64,000 nucleotides of DNA from JAPPLB01 sp965218555 (GTDB lineage: Bacteria > Acidobacteriota > Terriglobia > Bryobacterales > UBA6623), in assembly GCA_965218555.1 (NCBI GenBank), contig OZ244625.1:1612001-1676000 (forward strand), written 5' to 3'. The position numbers and the translations under genes are program-made. Below the pieces are notes generated by a model, which saw only the letters and a program-made list of their open reading frames with translations, ran no database searches and was not told the DNA's origin. Shown piece after piece: positions 7,649 through 16,937 of the stretch (positions are counted from its first letter, which is position 1; each line of letters begins with the position of its first letter).

Positions 7649-8995
7649 GTGCGGAGCTTGATTCACGTCGTCGGTGGCGGACTGGCCGGTCCCGAAGCGG
7701 CGATGCAGGCGGCCCGCTCGGGCCACCCGGTTCGACTCTATGAAATGCGTCCGGTCCGTCCGACGCCGGCCCACCAAACGAACAATCTGGGCGAACTCGT
7801 TTGCAGCAACTCTCTCAAGACCGAGACCACTTATTCTGCTCCGTGGCTGCTCAAAGAGGAATTGCGCCGCATGGGGTCGATGTGCCTCAACGTCGCGGAC
7901 CGTGTCCGTGTTCCGGGCGGCCATGCTCTCGCCGTAGACCGTGAGGCGTTCGCCGAGGCCGTCACCGCCCGCATCGAGCAAGAGGCTCTCATTGAGATCG
8001 TTCGAGATGAGGTCACCGAGATACCGCTCGACTCCGTCGTTGTCGTCGCGAGCGGACCGCTGACCAGCGATGCGCTTGCTGCATCCATCGTGCAGCTCAC
8101 AGGCAGTGAACGATTGTTCTTCTTCGATGCGATCAGCCCGATTGTCGATGCCGAAACGATCAATAGAGAGGTCGTCTTTCCGGCTTCCCGCTACGGCAAG
8201 TCGATCGACGGCGGCGGCGACTATCTCAACTGCCCGTTCACGCGCGAACAGTATGAGCGTTTCTACATGGCTCTGACTGAAGCGCAACAGCATCGCGGCC
8301 ACGATTTCGACAACCCGAACTATTTTGAAGGCTGTCTGCCGATCGAAGAGATCGCACGCCGCGGCGTGGATACGCTGCGATTCGGCCCGATGAAACCCGT
8401 GGGCCTCCGGCACCCGCTGACGGGCGAATCATTCTACGCCGTGGTGCAACTCCGTCAAGAGGACATGCGTGCGGGTTCGTACAACCTGGTGGGTTTCCAG
8501 AACCATCTCAAGTACGGTGAGCAGAAACGCATCCTGCGGCTGATTCCCGGGTTGGAACGGGCGGAGTTCCTGCGCTATGGTCAAATCCATCGCAACACGT
8601 ACATCAATGCCCCGGCTCTGCTCGCCGGTTCACTGCAGCTCCGATCGCATCCGAATATCTTCTTTGCGGGACAGATCTCGGGAGTGGAAGGCTACGTGGA
8701 ATCCATTGCGACAGGACTGATGGCGGGACGCAACGCCGCGCGCCTAGCCGACGGAGCGGAGCCACTGACCTGGCCGCGTCCCACTGCCCACGGCTCGCTG
8801 GCCGCATATATCTCGGGCGCAAACCCCGACAACTATCAGCCGGCCAACATTACATTCGATCTTCTGCCGCCGCTTCCGTCCGAAGAGGCAGGCCGCTATC
8901 GCCGCGAAAAAAAAGCGCGGCGGCGTCGGCAGTGCGAACGCGGAGTTGAAGAGCTTGCATCTTTCCTGGAGACCAATGTCCCCGTCGCCTCATAG
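7649..8995 (+). CDS. trmFO: Methylenetetrahydrofolate-tRNA (uracil-5-)-methyltransferase TrmFO
   Basis: 448 aa from the GTG at 7649. The enzyme makes ribothymidine at U54 of the tRNA T-loop using folate and FADH2. It shows the N-terminal FAD-binding glycine motif (HVVGGGLAGPEAA), the TrmFO segments NLGELVCSNSLKTE and VPGGHALAVDREAF, and the C-terminal GQISGVEGYVESIATGLMAG. An ATG at 7619 keeps the frame open 10 codons upstream, but it overlaps a good -10 box (TACAAT, 7615-7620), so the message probably starts after it; the GTG gives the usual short lead before the FAD motif. The 3' end overlaps xerC by 20 bp, suggesting co-transcription, an arrangement also known in Firmicutes. Confidence 0.93.
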   Translation: MRSLIHVVGGGLAGPEAAMQAARSGHPVRLYEMRPVRPTPAHQTNNLGELVCSNSLKTETTYSAPWLLKEELRRMGSMCLNVADRVRVPGGHALAVDREAFAEAVTARIEQEALIEIVRDEVTEIPLDSVVVVASGPLTSDALAASIVQLTGSERLFFFDAISPIVDAETINREVVFPASRYGKSIDGGGDYLNCPFTREQYERFYMALTEAQQHRGHDFDNPNYFEGCLPIEEIARRGVDTLRFGPMKPVGLRHPLTGESFYAVVQLRQEDMRAGSYNLVGFQNHLKYGEQKRILRLIPGLERAEFLRYGQIHRNTYINAPALLAGSLQLRSHPNIFFAGQISGVEGYVESIATGLMAGRNAARLADGAEPLTWPRPTAHGSLAAYISGANPDNYQPANITFDLLPPLPSEEAGRYRREKKARRRRQCERGVEELASFLETNVPVAS

Positions 8996-9917
8996 ACCCC
9001 CTACTCTCGCAGAGCAGATCGGGCGGTTTCTCGATTCGCTACGCCGAGCGAATCTATCTCAGCACACGATTCGAAACTACGGGGCCGATCTGGAACAGTT
9101 CCGCTCGTACCTGAGCCCTGCGGGAACCGAGCCTCCGCCGGCTTCTGAAGTCGATCCGCTGCTTCTGCGGGAGTTCATGGCGCACTGCTTTGAGCGCGGC
9201 AATGCGAACCGCTCGGTTTCGCGGAAGCTATCGGCACTGCGGGCTTTTTTCAAGTTCCTGCACCGACAGGGCGAAATCGCATCGAACCCGGCCAAGCTCG
9301 TTTCGATGCCCAAAACGCCGCAGAAGCTGCCGGCGGTCATGACGGCTGAGCAAGCCAACGCGCTCGTCGACGCGGTTCCCGTGAAACGCTCGGGGGAGTC
9401 GGCGGACAAGGCCAAGCTCTCGGACGCTTCCGCAGCCCGCGACCGGGTCATTTTCGAGTTGTTGTATGGCTGTGGCCTGCGGGTGAGTGAGCTTGTCGGA
9501 CTGAATATCGAAGACCTAGACTTCGCCGAGCGCTGGATCCGCGTTCGGGGAAAAGGGCGCAAAGAGCGTTTGGTCCCCTTTGGAGAACGCGCCGACGAGG
9601 CTGTGCGAGCTTACCTGCAGGCCCGCGGTCATGTCGAACAGCGAGCCCTGCTATTGAACACGCGGGCAGGGCGGCTGACCTCCCGCAGCGTCGAACGCAT
9701 CGTGAAACGATATGCCCTGCTCTTCTCCGGAGACCCCGATTTGCATCCGCACTCTTTGCGGCATGCGTTTGCGACTCACCTGTTGGCTGACGGCGCGGAC
9801 CTTCGCTCGATCCAAGAGTTGCTCGGTCATGCCAGCCTCTCAACGACGCAAAAATACACGCAGCTTTCATTCAAAGATCTGATGGAAGTGTACGATCGGT
9901 CGCACCCGAAGGCTTGA
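8976..9917 (+). CDS. xerC: Tyrosine recombinase XerC/XerD
   Basis: 313 aa from the ATG at 8976 (GGAG 6 bases upstream); the frame extends 10 codons further inside trmFO. N-terminal SAM-like core-binding domain (FLDSLRRANLSQHTIRNYGADLEQF), then the catalytic domain with Arg in GCGLRVSEL, Lys in GKGRKERLVPF, HSLRHAFATHL (His and Arg), His in LGHASLSTTQ and the nucleophile Tyr in TQKYTQL. It resolves chromosome dimers at dif sites and is a target of Xer-using mobile elements. A 25-residue insertion (KRSGESADKAKLSDASAA) lies just before the catalytic Arg strand. Whether it is XerC or XerD cannot be settled without the partner; the trmFO link favours XerC. Confidence 0.88.
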   Translation: MSPSPHRPPTLAEQIGRFLDSLRRANLSQHTIRNYGADLEQFRSYLSPAGTEPPPASEVDPLLLREFMAHCFERGNANRSVSRKLSALRAFFKFLHRQGEIASNPAKLVSMPKTPQKLPAVMTAEQANALVDAVPVKRSGESADKAKLSDASAARDRVIFELLYGCGLRVSELVGLNIEDLDFAERWIRVRGKGRKERLVPFGERADEAVRAYLQARGHVEQRALLLNTRAGRLTSRSVERIVKRYALLFSGDPDLHPHSLRHAFATHLLADGADLRSIQELLGHASLSTTQKYTQLSFKDLMEVYDRSHPKA

Positions 9918-10036
9918 AGCGGGCTGGCCGGCCACGGCCGCTATGCGAGAGGCGTCGGCGGTCGCCTTTTTCAAACCGCACCCAAACAGCCGTCCCCGGT
10001 TGTCGCAAATCAAATACCGCACTACGACCACTACGA

Positions 10037-10861
10037 CTACCCTCCATGGATGGTCACCTTGCGGACCATCACATTCCAGAACCAGGCTCCGAAGACGGCT
10101 AGCGCGATGATCCACAGATACTGCAAGGCCAGGGCTACATAGATCTCGTTTCCGTTGAGCTTGCCGAGATAAAGGCGCAACGGTGTATACGCGATGTGCT
10201 GGAAAGGCAAATACGCGACGACCTTCTGCAATGTGTCGGGGAACATCGTCATGGGAACGAGCAGTCCAGACAATAGCTCGAAGACGAAGTACTTGGCGCG
10301 CAGCAAACCCAGGATCGACTTCATGCGAATGGCGAACGTGCCGACGATGAAGTTCAAAGCGCCCGTCAGCAAGATGCTTGCGGCGAGCGAGATCAAGAAG
10401 AACCCGGAATGTGGTGTGCTTGCCGGCCCTTGCACTGGGAAAACGAGCGAGATTACGAGGCCAGCCGGGATGGTGAGCATCACCAGGCGAAAGGCGGATT
10501 CGCCCAACGCGCGCCCCATCTGCATGGTCTGAACGCTGACGGGTTTCAGCAGCGACAACGCGATCTTGCCTTCCATCACTTCATAGGAAATGTTCTGATC
10601 GATGTTGTTGAAATAGACCGAACGGATCACCCAACCCACCGAAACGTACGTCACCATCTCGGCGAAAGTGAACCCGACGGCGAAGTCGGGGTCGGTGGCG
10701 TAGAGCGCCTTCCAAATGAAGTAATAGACCGTGACGTTGATCAGATAGGTGACGATGCCGGTGTAATAGCGCAGCCGGAACGCCAGGATGTTGACGAAGC
10801 CGATGCGCGAAAACTCCAGCAGGTCACCCAGTTGGCGAGAGAGGGCGGCGGCGCCCGTCAT
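10037..10861 (-). CDS. ABC-2 type transporter permease (DUF990-like)
   Basis: 274 aa from the ATG at 10861, which overlaps the stop of the ATPase gene as ATGA; the frame runs 14 codons upstream but within the ATPase gene. Six membrane helices are visible, with the conserved LEFSRIGFVNILAFRLRYYTG start and the ...GLLRAKYFVFELLSGLLVPMTMFP centre that mark the ABC-2/DUF990 exporter permeases. Such systems usually have two related permease genes after the ATPase. Here only one is present before the convergent xerC, so it either works as a homodimer or its partner lies elsewhere. Substrate unknown. Confidence 0.85.
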   Translation of the reverse strand: MTGAAALSRQLGDLLEFSRIGFVNILAFRLRYYTGIVTYLINVTVYYFIWKALYATDPDFAVGFTFAEMVTYVSVGWVIRSVYFNNIDQNISYEVMEGKIALSLLKPVSVQTMQMGRALGESAFRLVMLTIPAGLVISLVFPVQGPASTPHSGFFLISLAASILLTGALNFIVGTFAIRMKSILGLLRAKYFVFELLSGLLVPMTMFPDTLQKVVAYLPFQHIAYTPLRLYLGKLNGNEIYVALALQYLWIIALAVFGAWFWNVMVRKVTIHGG

Positions 10862-11877
10862 CGCTGTTGCAGCTCGGGGATTTTGCTCCCGGTGTAGATG
10901 CACTTGACGATCTCTTCGATCGATTCCTCCTCGATGAAAATGTCCCTGATTTCAGCCGTGGAGACTACGCGGCGAATGACGTCGCCCGAAGTGAAATCCT
11001 CGCGATCGAAAGAGAGCCGGTAGGTGAGCTCGTCAAGGCGCTCTTTGTCGACGCCGGGCAGCTTGAACGCCTCAATCGCTGTCCCCTGCGCCGCGTCCTT
11101 GAGCTCGAACTTGATCTGAGTTTGACGCCAGAGCATGCGCTTCAACTCGTCGAGCGGACCGTCAAACAGAATATGACCGTGATCGATGATCATCAGTCGG
11201 CTGCACAACTCCTCGATGTCGGAAAGATCGTGGGTCGTCAGCAGAACGGTTGTCCCGTACTCGCGATTGACTTCTTTGAGAAACTGCCGGATGTTCTCTT
11301 TCGCGAGCAGATCAAGCCCGATCGTCGGCTCATCGAGAAACAGCAGGGGCGGGTTATGGAGCAGCGCCGCCACCATGTCGCAACGCATGCGCTCACCGAG
11401 GCTGAGCTTGCGGACCGGTTGGTGCAGATAGCGATTGATGGCAAGAATATCGTCGAACCGCGCCATGCGAGCTTCGTAGTCCGCGTCGCTGACGTCGTAG
11501 ATGCGCTTCAGCAGGCGGAAAGATTCGACGACGGCGATGTCCCACCAAAGCTGCGTCCGCTGGCCGAACACGGCCCCGATGGTGCGGGTATAGGCCATAC
11601 GCTCGCGGTAGGGCACATGGCCGTTCGCGCGCACTTCGCCCGAGGTCGGCACAAGAATGCCGGTGAGCATCTTGACGGTAGTGGACTTGCCCGCCCCGTT
11701 CGGGCCGATGTAACCGACCATCTCGCCGGGCGCGATCTGAAACGAGACATCATCGACGGCGCGCAACGTCATGTACTCGCGGGAGAAAAGGTCTTGGACT
11801 GCGCCCCAAAGACCTTCCTTACGCTTGAATGTGCGGAATTCCTTGACGAGGTCGAGCGCCTCGACTTGGCCGAGCAT
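10858..11877 (-). CDS. ABC-2 type transporter ATP-binding protein
   Basis: 339 aa. Walker A GPNGAGKST, signature LSLGERMR, Walker B LLFLDEPTIGLD and H-loop LLTTHDLSD are all intact. The insertion LFSREYMTLRAVDDVSFQI ahead of Walker A and the long C-terminal extension (residues ~240-339) are typical of the ATPases paired with DUF990 permeases. The product drives export through the membrane protein encoded next (4-bp overlap, translational coupling). Its ATG starts about 40 bp from the end of the SelA-like gene on the same strand, so the three may share transcripts. Confidence 0.9.
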   Translation of the reverse strand: MLGQVEALDLVKEFRTFKRKEGLWGAVQDLFSREYMTLRAVDDVSFQIAPGEMVGYIGPNGAGKSTTVKMLTGILVPTSGEVRANGHVPYRERMAYTRTIGAVFGQRTQLWWDIAVVESFRLLKRIYDVSDADYEARMARFDDILAINRYLHQPVRKLSLGERMRCDMVAALLHNPPLLFLDEPTIGLDLLAKENIRQFLKEVNREYGTTVLLTTHDLSDIEELCSRLMIIDHGHILFDGPLDELKRMLWRQTQIKFELKDAAQGTAIEAFKLPGVDKERLDELTYRLSFDREDFTSGDVIRRVVSTAEIRDIFIEEESIEEIVKCIYTGSKIPELQQR

Positions 11878-11915
11878 GGCGCCTCATTCTAGCACCGGCC
11901 GAGGCGGATCCAGGC

Positions 11916-13508
11916 TCAAGCGCGCCGCGCTTTCCAGGTGGCCTTACCGTATTCTCCGAGGCCGAGTTCGCCGCTCATCTCGTCGCCGCGCAACGTTCCC
12001 TTGAAGAAGTACCGCATGGCGGCCGCTTCATACTTGCCACGGCTATCGAACTCGACTTTGGCTCCGTCGATCTCGCCCTTCACCTTGCCCTGCGCGATGC
12101 GGCCGCGGTGGAGTCCGGTGATTTCGTTGCCCTTGTTCTGCAAATACATCGTGTGGCGCACCGTCGTTCCGATGTAGGAGACATCGACCTCCCAATGGCC
12201 GTCGAGGCTTCCGGCCGGCGTGGCGAGCTTGCGGCGCGACGGTCTCTTGCCCGGCGCGTTCTTGAAGACCTCGTAGAGGCGTTCGGCGACTATTTTATAG
12301 TCCTCAGGCCACATCGCCATCGGCCGGATCAGAAAGTGATTCGTCTCGGTCATTTTCGGGTCCAGCTCCTTTGGATACGCCGTGCTCATGATCCGCGGCT
12401 CGCCGTGCAGCAGTTGTTCGCCGATCTCCCGCGCGACGTAGCCGATTTTCTCCTGATCCCACTCGACACGCATCTCGGGGTAGTAGCCGGGACGCGGCGC
12501 CTCCGTGATCTCGGTCCGCACGCCGGGCACCTGCGTTATGCGGTCGCTGATATGGCGATACCAGAACTTGAACTGGTTGTATTCCTCCTCCATATTGCGC
12601 TTCGTGACCAGATATTCGACCGCCGCGAGAATGCCGATGACCTCCTCTTTGCTGACTTTCATCGGGCGGGCGAACGTGTGATGCGGCGCGCTCGACCAGA
12701 AGGCGATCTCGGTCAAGTCTTTGCGGCCCAGCAACAGCCCGGCGCTCTGTGGCCCCTTCAGGCTCTTGCCTCCGCTGTAAACGACGAGGTCCGCGCCGCG
12801 CGACAGGAACGGGTCGGGCTTCAACGGGAGCTCGTTGGCGGCATCGATCAGCAACGGAACACCATGATCGTGAGCCGCCTTCGCAAGAGCTTCGAGCGGG
12901 ATGCGGCTCGCGGCATCCTGGATGCGCGCCCCCGCGAAGGCCATGCACGTCCTCGGGCCGAAAGCTTTCCGGAGGTCGGCGACGGTCGCGACGTTGATCA
13001 TCGTCGCGCCGGTCATCCGAATCGCGTGATCGTAGATCGAGCTGGTTTCGCGAAAAGCGACGACTTCATGGTTGAGCCCGTCGGTGTTGGGAACCTGTTG
13101 CAGCGCCTCGATATCGCCGCCGCACATGCAGGCCAGCGTCGCGCTTGTCAGGCATCCCGCCGCACCCGAACCGATGAAAGCGCCCGGCACGTCGAGAAGT
13201 TCCGCAATACGCGGCGACGCCTTCTGCAGCAACTCTTGCAAATTGACGTGGTAGTACGACGCTTCGTAAATGGCATCGGAAACCTCCGGCAACAAAACGG
13301 CGCCGCCGTTGATCGTGCGCGTCGAGGTGAGGTTGATGAACGGCTCGACACCCACGCTCTGGTAGATATTCGGTCCCTTGCCGCGCTGAGGCAGCCGCGC
13401 CGCGGCTGATGCTCCGGGGGCCAGCAGTCCGGCCGCCGCTAAAAATGAACCGGCACGGAACACCTCACGCCGGTTGACTGTTCTCGAAGAATGTTTTGTC
13501 GATTTCAT
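11916..13508 (-). CDS. Tat-exported PLP-dependent SelA-like protein with C-terminal beta domain
   Basis: 530 aa. The N-terminus is a twin-arginine signal (NRREVFRAGSFLAAAGLLAPGA). Residues ~45-420 form a fold-type I PLP enzyme close to the SelA/DgaE group: INLTSTRTINGG, the IGSGAAGCLTSATLACM cofactor loop, LLIDAANELPLK (Asp contacting the pyridine N) and the Schiff-base Lys in VVYSGGKSLKGPQSAG. Residues ~430-530 are an extra beta-rich domain (DGHWEVDVSYIGTTVRHTMY, GKVKGEIDGAKVEFDSRGK) resembling small lipocalin-like domains. SelA-like proteins of this branch are mostly aminotransferases or lyases for sugars and amino acids; export of a PLP enzyme is unusual. GGGAG precedes the ATG by about 10 bases. 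Substrate unknown. Confidence 0.8.
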   Translation of the reverse strand: MKSTKHSSRTVNRREVFRAGSFLAAAGLLAPGASAAARLPQRGKGPNIYQSVGVEPFINLTSTRTINGGAVLLPEVSDAIYEASYYHVNLQELLQKASPRIAELLDVPGAFIGSGAAGCLTSATLACMCGGDIEALQQVPNTDGLNHEVVAFRETSSIYDHAIRMTGATMINVATVADLRKAFGPRTCMAFAGARIQDAASRIPLEALAKAAHDHGVPLLIDAANELPLKPDPFLSRGADLVVYSGGKSLKGPQSAGLLLGRKDLTEIAFWSSAPHHTFARPMKVSKEEVIGILAAVEYLVTKRNMEEEYNQFKFWYRHISDRITQVPGVRTEITEAPRPGYYPEMRVEWDQEKIGYVAREIGEQLLHGEPRIMSTAYPKELDPKMTETNHFLIRPMAMWPEDYKIVAERLYEVFKNAPGKRPSRRKLATPAGSLDGHWEVDVSYIGTTVRHTMYLQNKGNEITGLHRGRIAQGKVKGEIDGAKVEFDSRGKYEAAAMRYFFKGTLRGDEMSGELGLGEYGKATWKARRA

Positions 13509-13706
13509 GTTCGCTCACTCCCGCTGAGGAAATTGTACACGGCTGGTGGGCGCAGGAGCCTGATGGCAACGTTGGATATCGAGGGGAACACCGAGAACGC
13601 GGATGTCGTGTTCCGTCACGGTTCAGGTTGGCAGGTTCGTTTGGTGAAACAAACAGCGCCTTGCAGCATCCAACAGAATAGAGGCACGAAGCGACGAGGA
13701 GGGTGT

Positions 13707-16700
13707 ATGCCCGTCGATCTGGACTCCCGCATCGTCGAACGGGGCCGCCGGCTCTACGAACGAATCGAAGAGGGCGAGCCGTCATTCTTCGCGAAAGACT
13801 GGACGTCGAAGATCGTCGACCGGAGTATGAACGACAAAGCGTTCAAGGTCGAGATGTTTCGTTTCGTCGATGTGTTTCCGGCGCTGGACGAATCGAAGTC
13901 AGTGGCGCAGCATCTTCGCGAGTACTTCGCACGGCCTGACCAGGACTTCTCCAAGATTCTTCAGTGGGCGATCAAGTCGATTGACCCCGATTCGTTGGCG
14001 GCGCGCATCGTAGCCCGGGGCATCGGAGCCAACATCCGGAGCATGGGGCGGCAGTTCATCGCGGGCGAGTCCCCCGAAAGTGCGCTAGCAGTCCTGCGCG
14101 AATTTCGCAAAAAAGGCCTCGCTTTCACGATGGACATTCTCGGCGAGGCGGTTGTGTCGGAAACGGAGGCGGACGAATACGCGCGGCAGTACCGCGACTT
14201 GCTTGAGGTGATGGGCCAAGAGGCCGCCTCGTGGGAGGGGCTTGCGCCGGGGACGGATGGTCTTGACTGGGGCTCCTCGCCGAAGATCAATGTGTCCGTC
14301 AAGGCGTCGGCGATGTATTCGCAGATGACCGCGAGGGCCTTTGATCATTCGATCGAAAAAGCAAAGGAACGTCTCAGGCCGATTCTGCGGCGGGCGATGG
14401 AGATCGGCGCGTTCGTCAACGTCGACATGGAGCATCATTCGCTCAAGAGCCTGACGCTGGCCCTGTATCGGAGTCTGATGGAGGAGCCTGAGTTCAAAGG
14501 CTATCCGCACACGGGTATTGCGATTCAGGCATACTTGCGCGATTCCGAGCAGGACGTGGCGGGCTTGATCGACTGGTGCCGCGCCCACGATCAGCGCATC
14601 ACGATTCGGCTGGTGAAGGGCGCTTACTGGGACACGGAAGTGATGACGGCACGGCAGAACAACTGGCCGGTACCCGTGTTCACCAACAAGCATGACAGCG
14701 ACGCGAACTTCGAGCGCGTTGCCCGGTTGGTGTTGGGGAATCATCAGCACCTGAACCTGGCCTGTGGGTCGCACAACATCCGCTCGATCGCGGCGGTGAT
14801 CGAGACGGCTCATGAGATGCGGGTGCCGGAGGATCGGCTGGAGTTCCAGATTCTGTACGGCATGGCGGAGCCCATTCGCAATGCTCTGCTCAAGGAGGGT
14901 CTACGGTTGCGGCTTTACGTGCCGATAGGAGACTTGGTGCCGGGCATGGCTTACCTCGTGCGGCGGTTGCTGGAGAACACGTCGAACGAATCGTTCCTGC
15001 GCAAGAGTTTTTTGGAGTCCGTCTCACGCGACGAGCTGCTGCGGAACCCGGCGAGTTTTGCGGCGAGCAACAGGACCTCGCTCGGAGCTTCGGAGACGGG
15101 CGATGGGTCTGAAGAGAGTCCGGCAAAGCAGAAGAAGGATGAAATAGGGCCTTTTCGAAACATCCCGCCTTTTGATTGGACGCTCGCCGAGCATCGGAAC
15201 GGCATGGCGCGGGCTATCGAGAATGTTCGCTCGGACTTGCCCCTGCGGGTGTCACTTCAGATCGAGGGGGAAACGGTCGAAACGGAGGGCAAGATCCGGT
15301 CGATCAACCCGAATCGGCCTGACGAGGTCGTTGGACTTGTTGCGTCGGCTTCCGCCGAGCAGGCGGAGCAGGCCATCGACGCTTCGAAGGCTGCTTTTGC
15401 AGGTTGGCGCGATACGCCGGTGGCGGAACGGGCCGGGTACCTGTTCAGGGCGGCGGAGATCGCACGGAATCGGCGGTACGAACTGTGTGCGCTGCAAATC
15501 CTGGAAGCCGGCAAGACTTGGAGCGAAGCGGACGGCGACGTCGGCGAGGCGATCGATTTCCTCGAGTACTACGGACGCGAGATGCTGCGCCTGGGGACGC
15601 CTCGTGAGATAGGCGATGCACCGGGTGAGGACAGCTTGTTGTTCTATGAGCCGCGGGGCGTCGTCAGCGTCATTGCGCCCTGGAACTTCCCTTTAGCGAT
15701 CTCGATGGGAATGGTCTCGGCGGCGCTGGTCACGGGCAACACGGTCGTCTACAAACCGGCCTCGGATACGCCCGTGACGGGGTCGATGGTCTATCAGGTG
15801 TTCCAGCAAGCCGGCCTGAAGCCGGGAGTGCTGAATTATCTACCGGGTCCCGGCGGCGAGATCGGCGATTTGCTCGTGACGCACCAGGATGTATCGATGA
15901 CGGCGTTCACCGGCAGCAAGGAAGTGGGGCTTCGGATCATCCGGCTTTCAACCGAAGTTCCGAAAGGCGCCCAGGGAATGAAGCGCGTTGTCGCGGAGAT
16001 GGGCGGGAAAAACGCGATCATTATCGACAGCGACGCAGATCTCGACGAAGCCATCCCGCACGTGCTGCATTCGGCGTTCGGCTACCAAGGGCAGAAGTGC
16101 TCGGCATGCTCACGGCTGGTCCTGCTGGAGTCGGTGCACGACAAGCTGGTCGAACGTTTGAGGGCGGCGGCTGAAAGCATCCACCTCGAGGCGAGCGAAC
16201 AGCCCTGGACGTACATGGGCGCGGTTATCTCCGCATCCGCCCAAGAGAAAATCGAGAGCTACATCGAGGTTGGGAAGCAGGAAGGGACGTTGGTGCTGGA
16301 GAGACGGCCCGCCGATCCCTCGGGCTTCTTCGTTCCGTTGACGATCTTCAAAGACATCCTTCCCGGACATCGCCTCGCGCAAGAGGAGATCTTCGGTCCC
16401 GTATTGTCGATCATCAAAGCGAAGGACTTCGACGATGCGCTTCAGATCGCAAATGGAACGGAGTACGCACTGACGGGCGGCGTGTTCTCACGGAGCCCCG
16501 AGAACATCGCCAAAGCGAAAAAACAGTTTCAGGTGGGCAATCTCTATATCAATCGCGGCTGCACGGGGGCGATCGTCAACCGGCACCCCTTCGGCGGTTT
16601 CAAAATGTCGGGCGTCGGCTCGAAGGCGGGCGGACCGGACTACCTGGTGCAGTTCATGCTGCCGCGCAACGTGGTGGAGAACACGATCCGCCGCGGCTTC

Positions 16701-16730
16701 GCGCCTGACGAAGGGTTCGAGACGGCTTGA
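13707..16730 (+). CDS. putA: Bifunctional proline dehydrogenase / glutamate-semialdehyde dehydrogenase
   Basis: 1007 aa from the ATG at 13707, set by GAGGAGGGTGT just upstream; the frame continues to 13491 but without likeness to PutA. Residues ~1-450 are the FAD-dependent proline dehydrogenase barrel (VNVDMEHHSLKSLTLALYRS, ITIRLVKGAYWDTEV, RLRLYVPIGD). Residues ~500-1000 are the NAD-dependent P5C dehydrogenase with APWNFPLAISMGM, AFTGSKEVGLRI, the Glu in VVAEMGGKNAIII and catalytic Cys798 in QGQKCSACSRL. The enzyme oxidises proline to glutamate. No N-terminal ribbon-helix-helix domain, so it is not a PutA self-repressor. It diverges from the SelA-like gene; no other catabolic genes adjoin it. 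Confidence 0.93.
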   Translation: MPVDLDSRIVERGRRLYERIEEGEPSFFAKDWTSKIVDRSMNDKAFKVEMFRFVDVFPALDESKSVAQHLREYFARPDQDFSKILQWAIKSIDPDSLAARIVARGIGANIRSMGRQFIAGESPESALAVLREFRKKGLAFTMDILGEAVVSETEADEYARQYRDLLEVMGQEAASWEGLAPGTDGLDWGSSPKINVSVKASAMYSQMTARAFDHSIEKAKERLRPILRRAMEIGAFVNVDMEHHSLKSLTLALYRSLMEEPEFKGYPHTGIAIQAYLRDSEQDVAGLIDWCRAHDQRITIRLVKGAYWDTEVMTARQNNWPVPVFTNKHDSDANFERVARLVLGNHQHLNLACGSHNIRSIAAVIETAHEMRVPEDRLEFQILYGMAEPIRNALLKEGLRLRLYVPIGDLVPGMAYLVRRLLENTSNESFLRKSFLESVSRDELLRNPASFAASNRTSLGASETGDGSEESPAKQKKDEIGPFRNIPPFDWTLAEHRNGMARAIENVRSDLPLRVSLQIEGETVETEGKIRSINPNRPDEVVGLVASASAEQAEQAIDASKAAFAGWRDTPVAERAGYLFRAAEIARNRRYELCALQILEAGKTWSEADGDVGEAIDFLEYYGREMLRLGTPREIGDAPGEDSLLFYEPRGVVSVIAPWNFPLAISMGMVSAALVTGNTVVYKPASDTPVTGSMVYQVFQQAGLKPGVLNYLPGPGGEIGDLLVTHQDVSMTAFTGSKEVGLRIIRLSTEVPKGAQGMKRVVAEMGGKNAIIIDSDADLDEAIPHVLHSAFGYQGQKCSACSRLVLLESVHDKLVERLRAAAESIHLEASEQPWTYMGAVISASAQEKIESYIEVGKQEGTLVLERRPADPSGFFVPLTIFKDILPGHRLAQEEIFGPVLSIIKAKDFDDALQIANGTEYALTGGVFSRSPENIAKAKKQFQVGNLYINRGCTGAIVNRHPFGGFKMSGVGSKAGGPDYLVQFMLPRNVVENTIRRGFAPDEGFETA

Positions 16731-16937
16731 CTAAACCGAGGAGGGTGAACAGCTCATCGCTGGATTCCCCACCGTGAGAAGCCTTCGTCTCGGCTTACTC
16801 TTGGCCGTACGCTTCGCCGCAAGCCGTCAGCAGGCCGACGGCAACTCGTACGACGATGCTACGCCCAAAGAGCCGTGTCATGGTGACTTTCGTCTTATAT
16901 GTAAGGTCGCCGAAGCGGTGATACAATTGCAGCCAGG

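Noticed and set aside
12108..13409. 433-codon plus-strand frame opposite the SelA-like gene
   Set aside because: Antisense shadow; the minus-strand gene has clear PLP-enzyme motifs and a ribosome-binding site.
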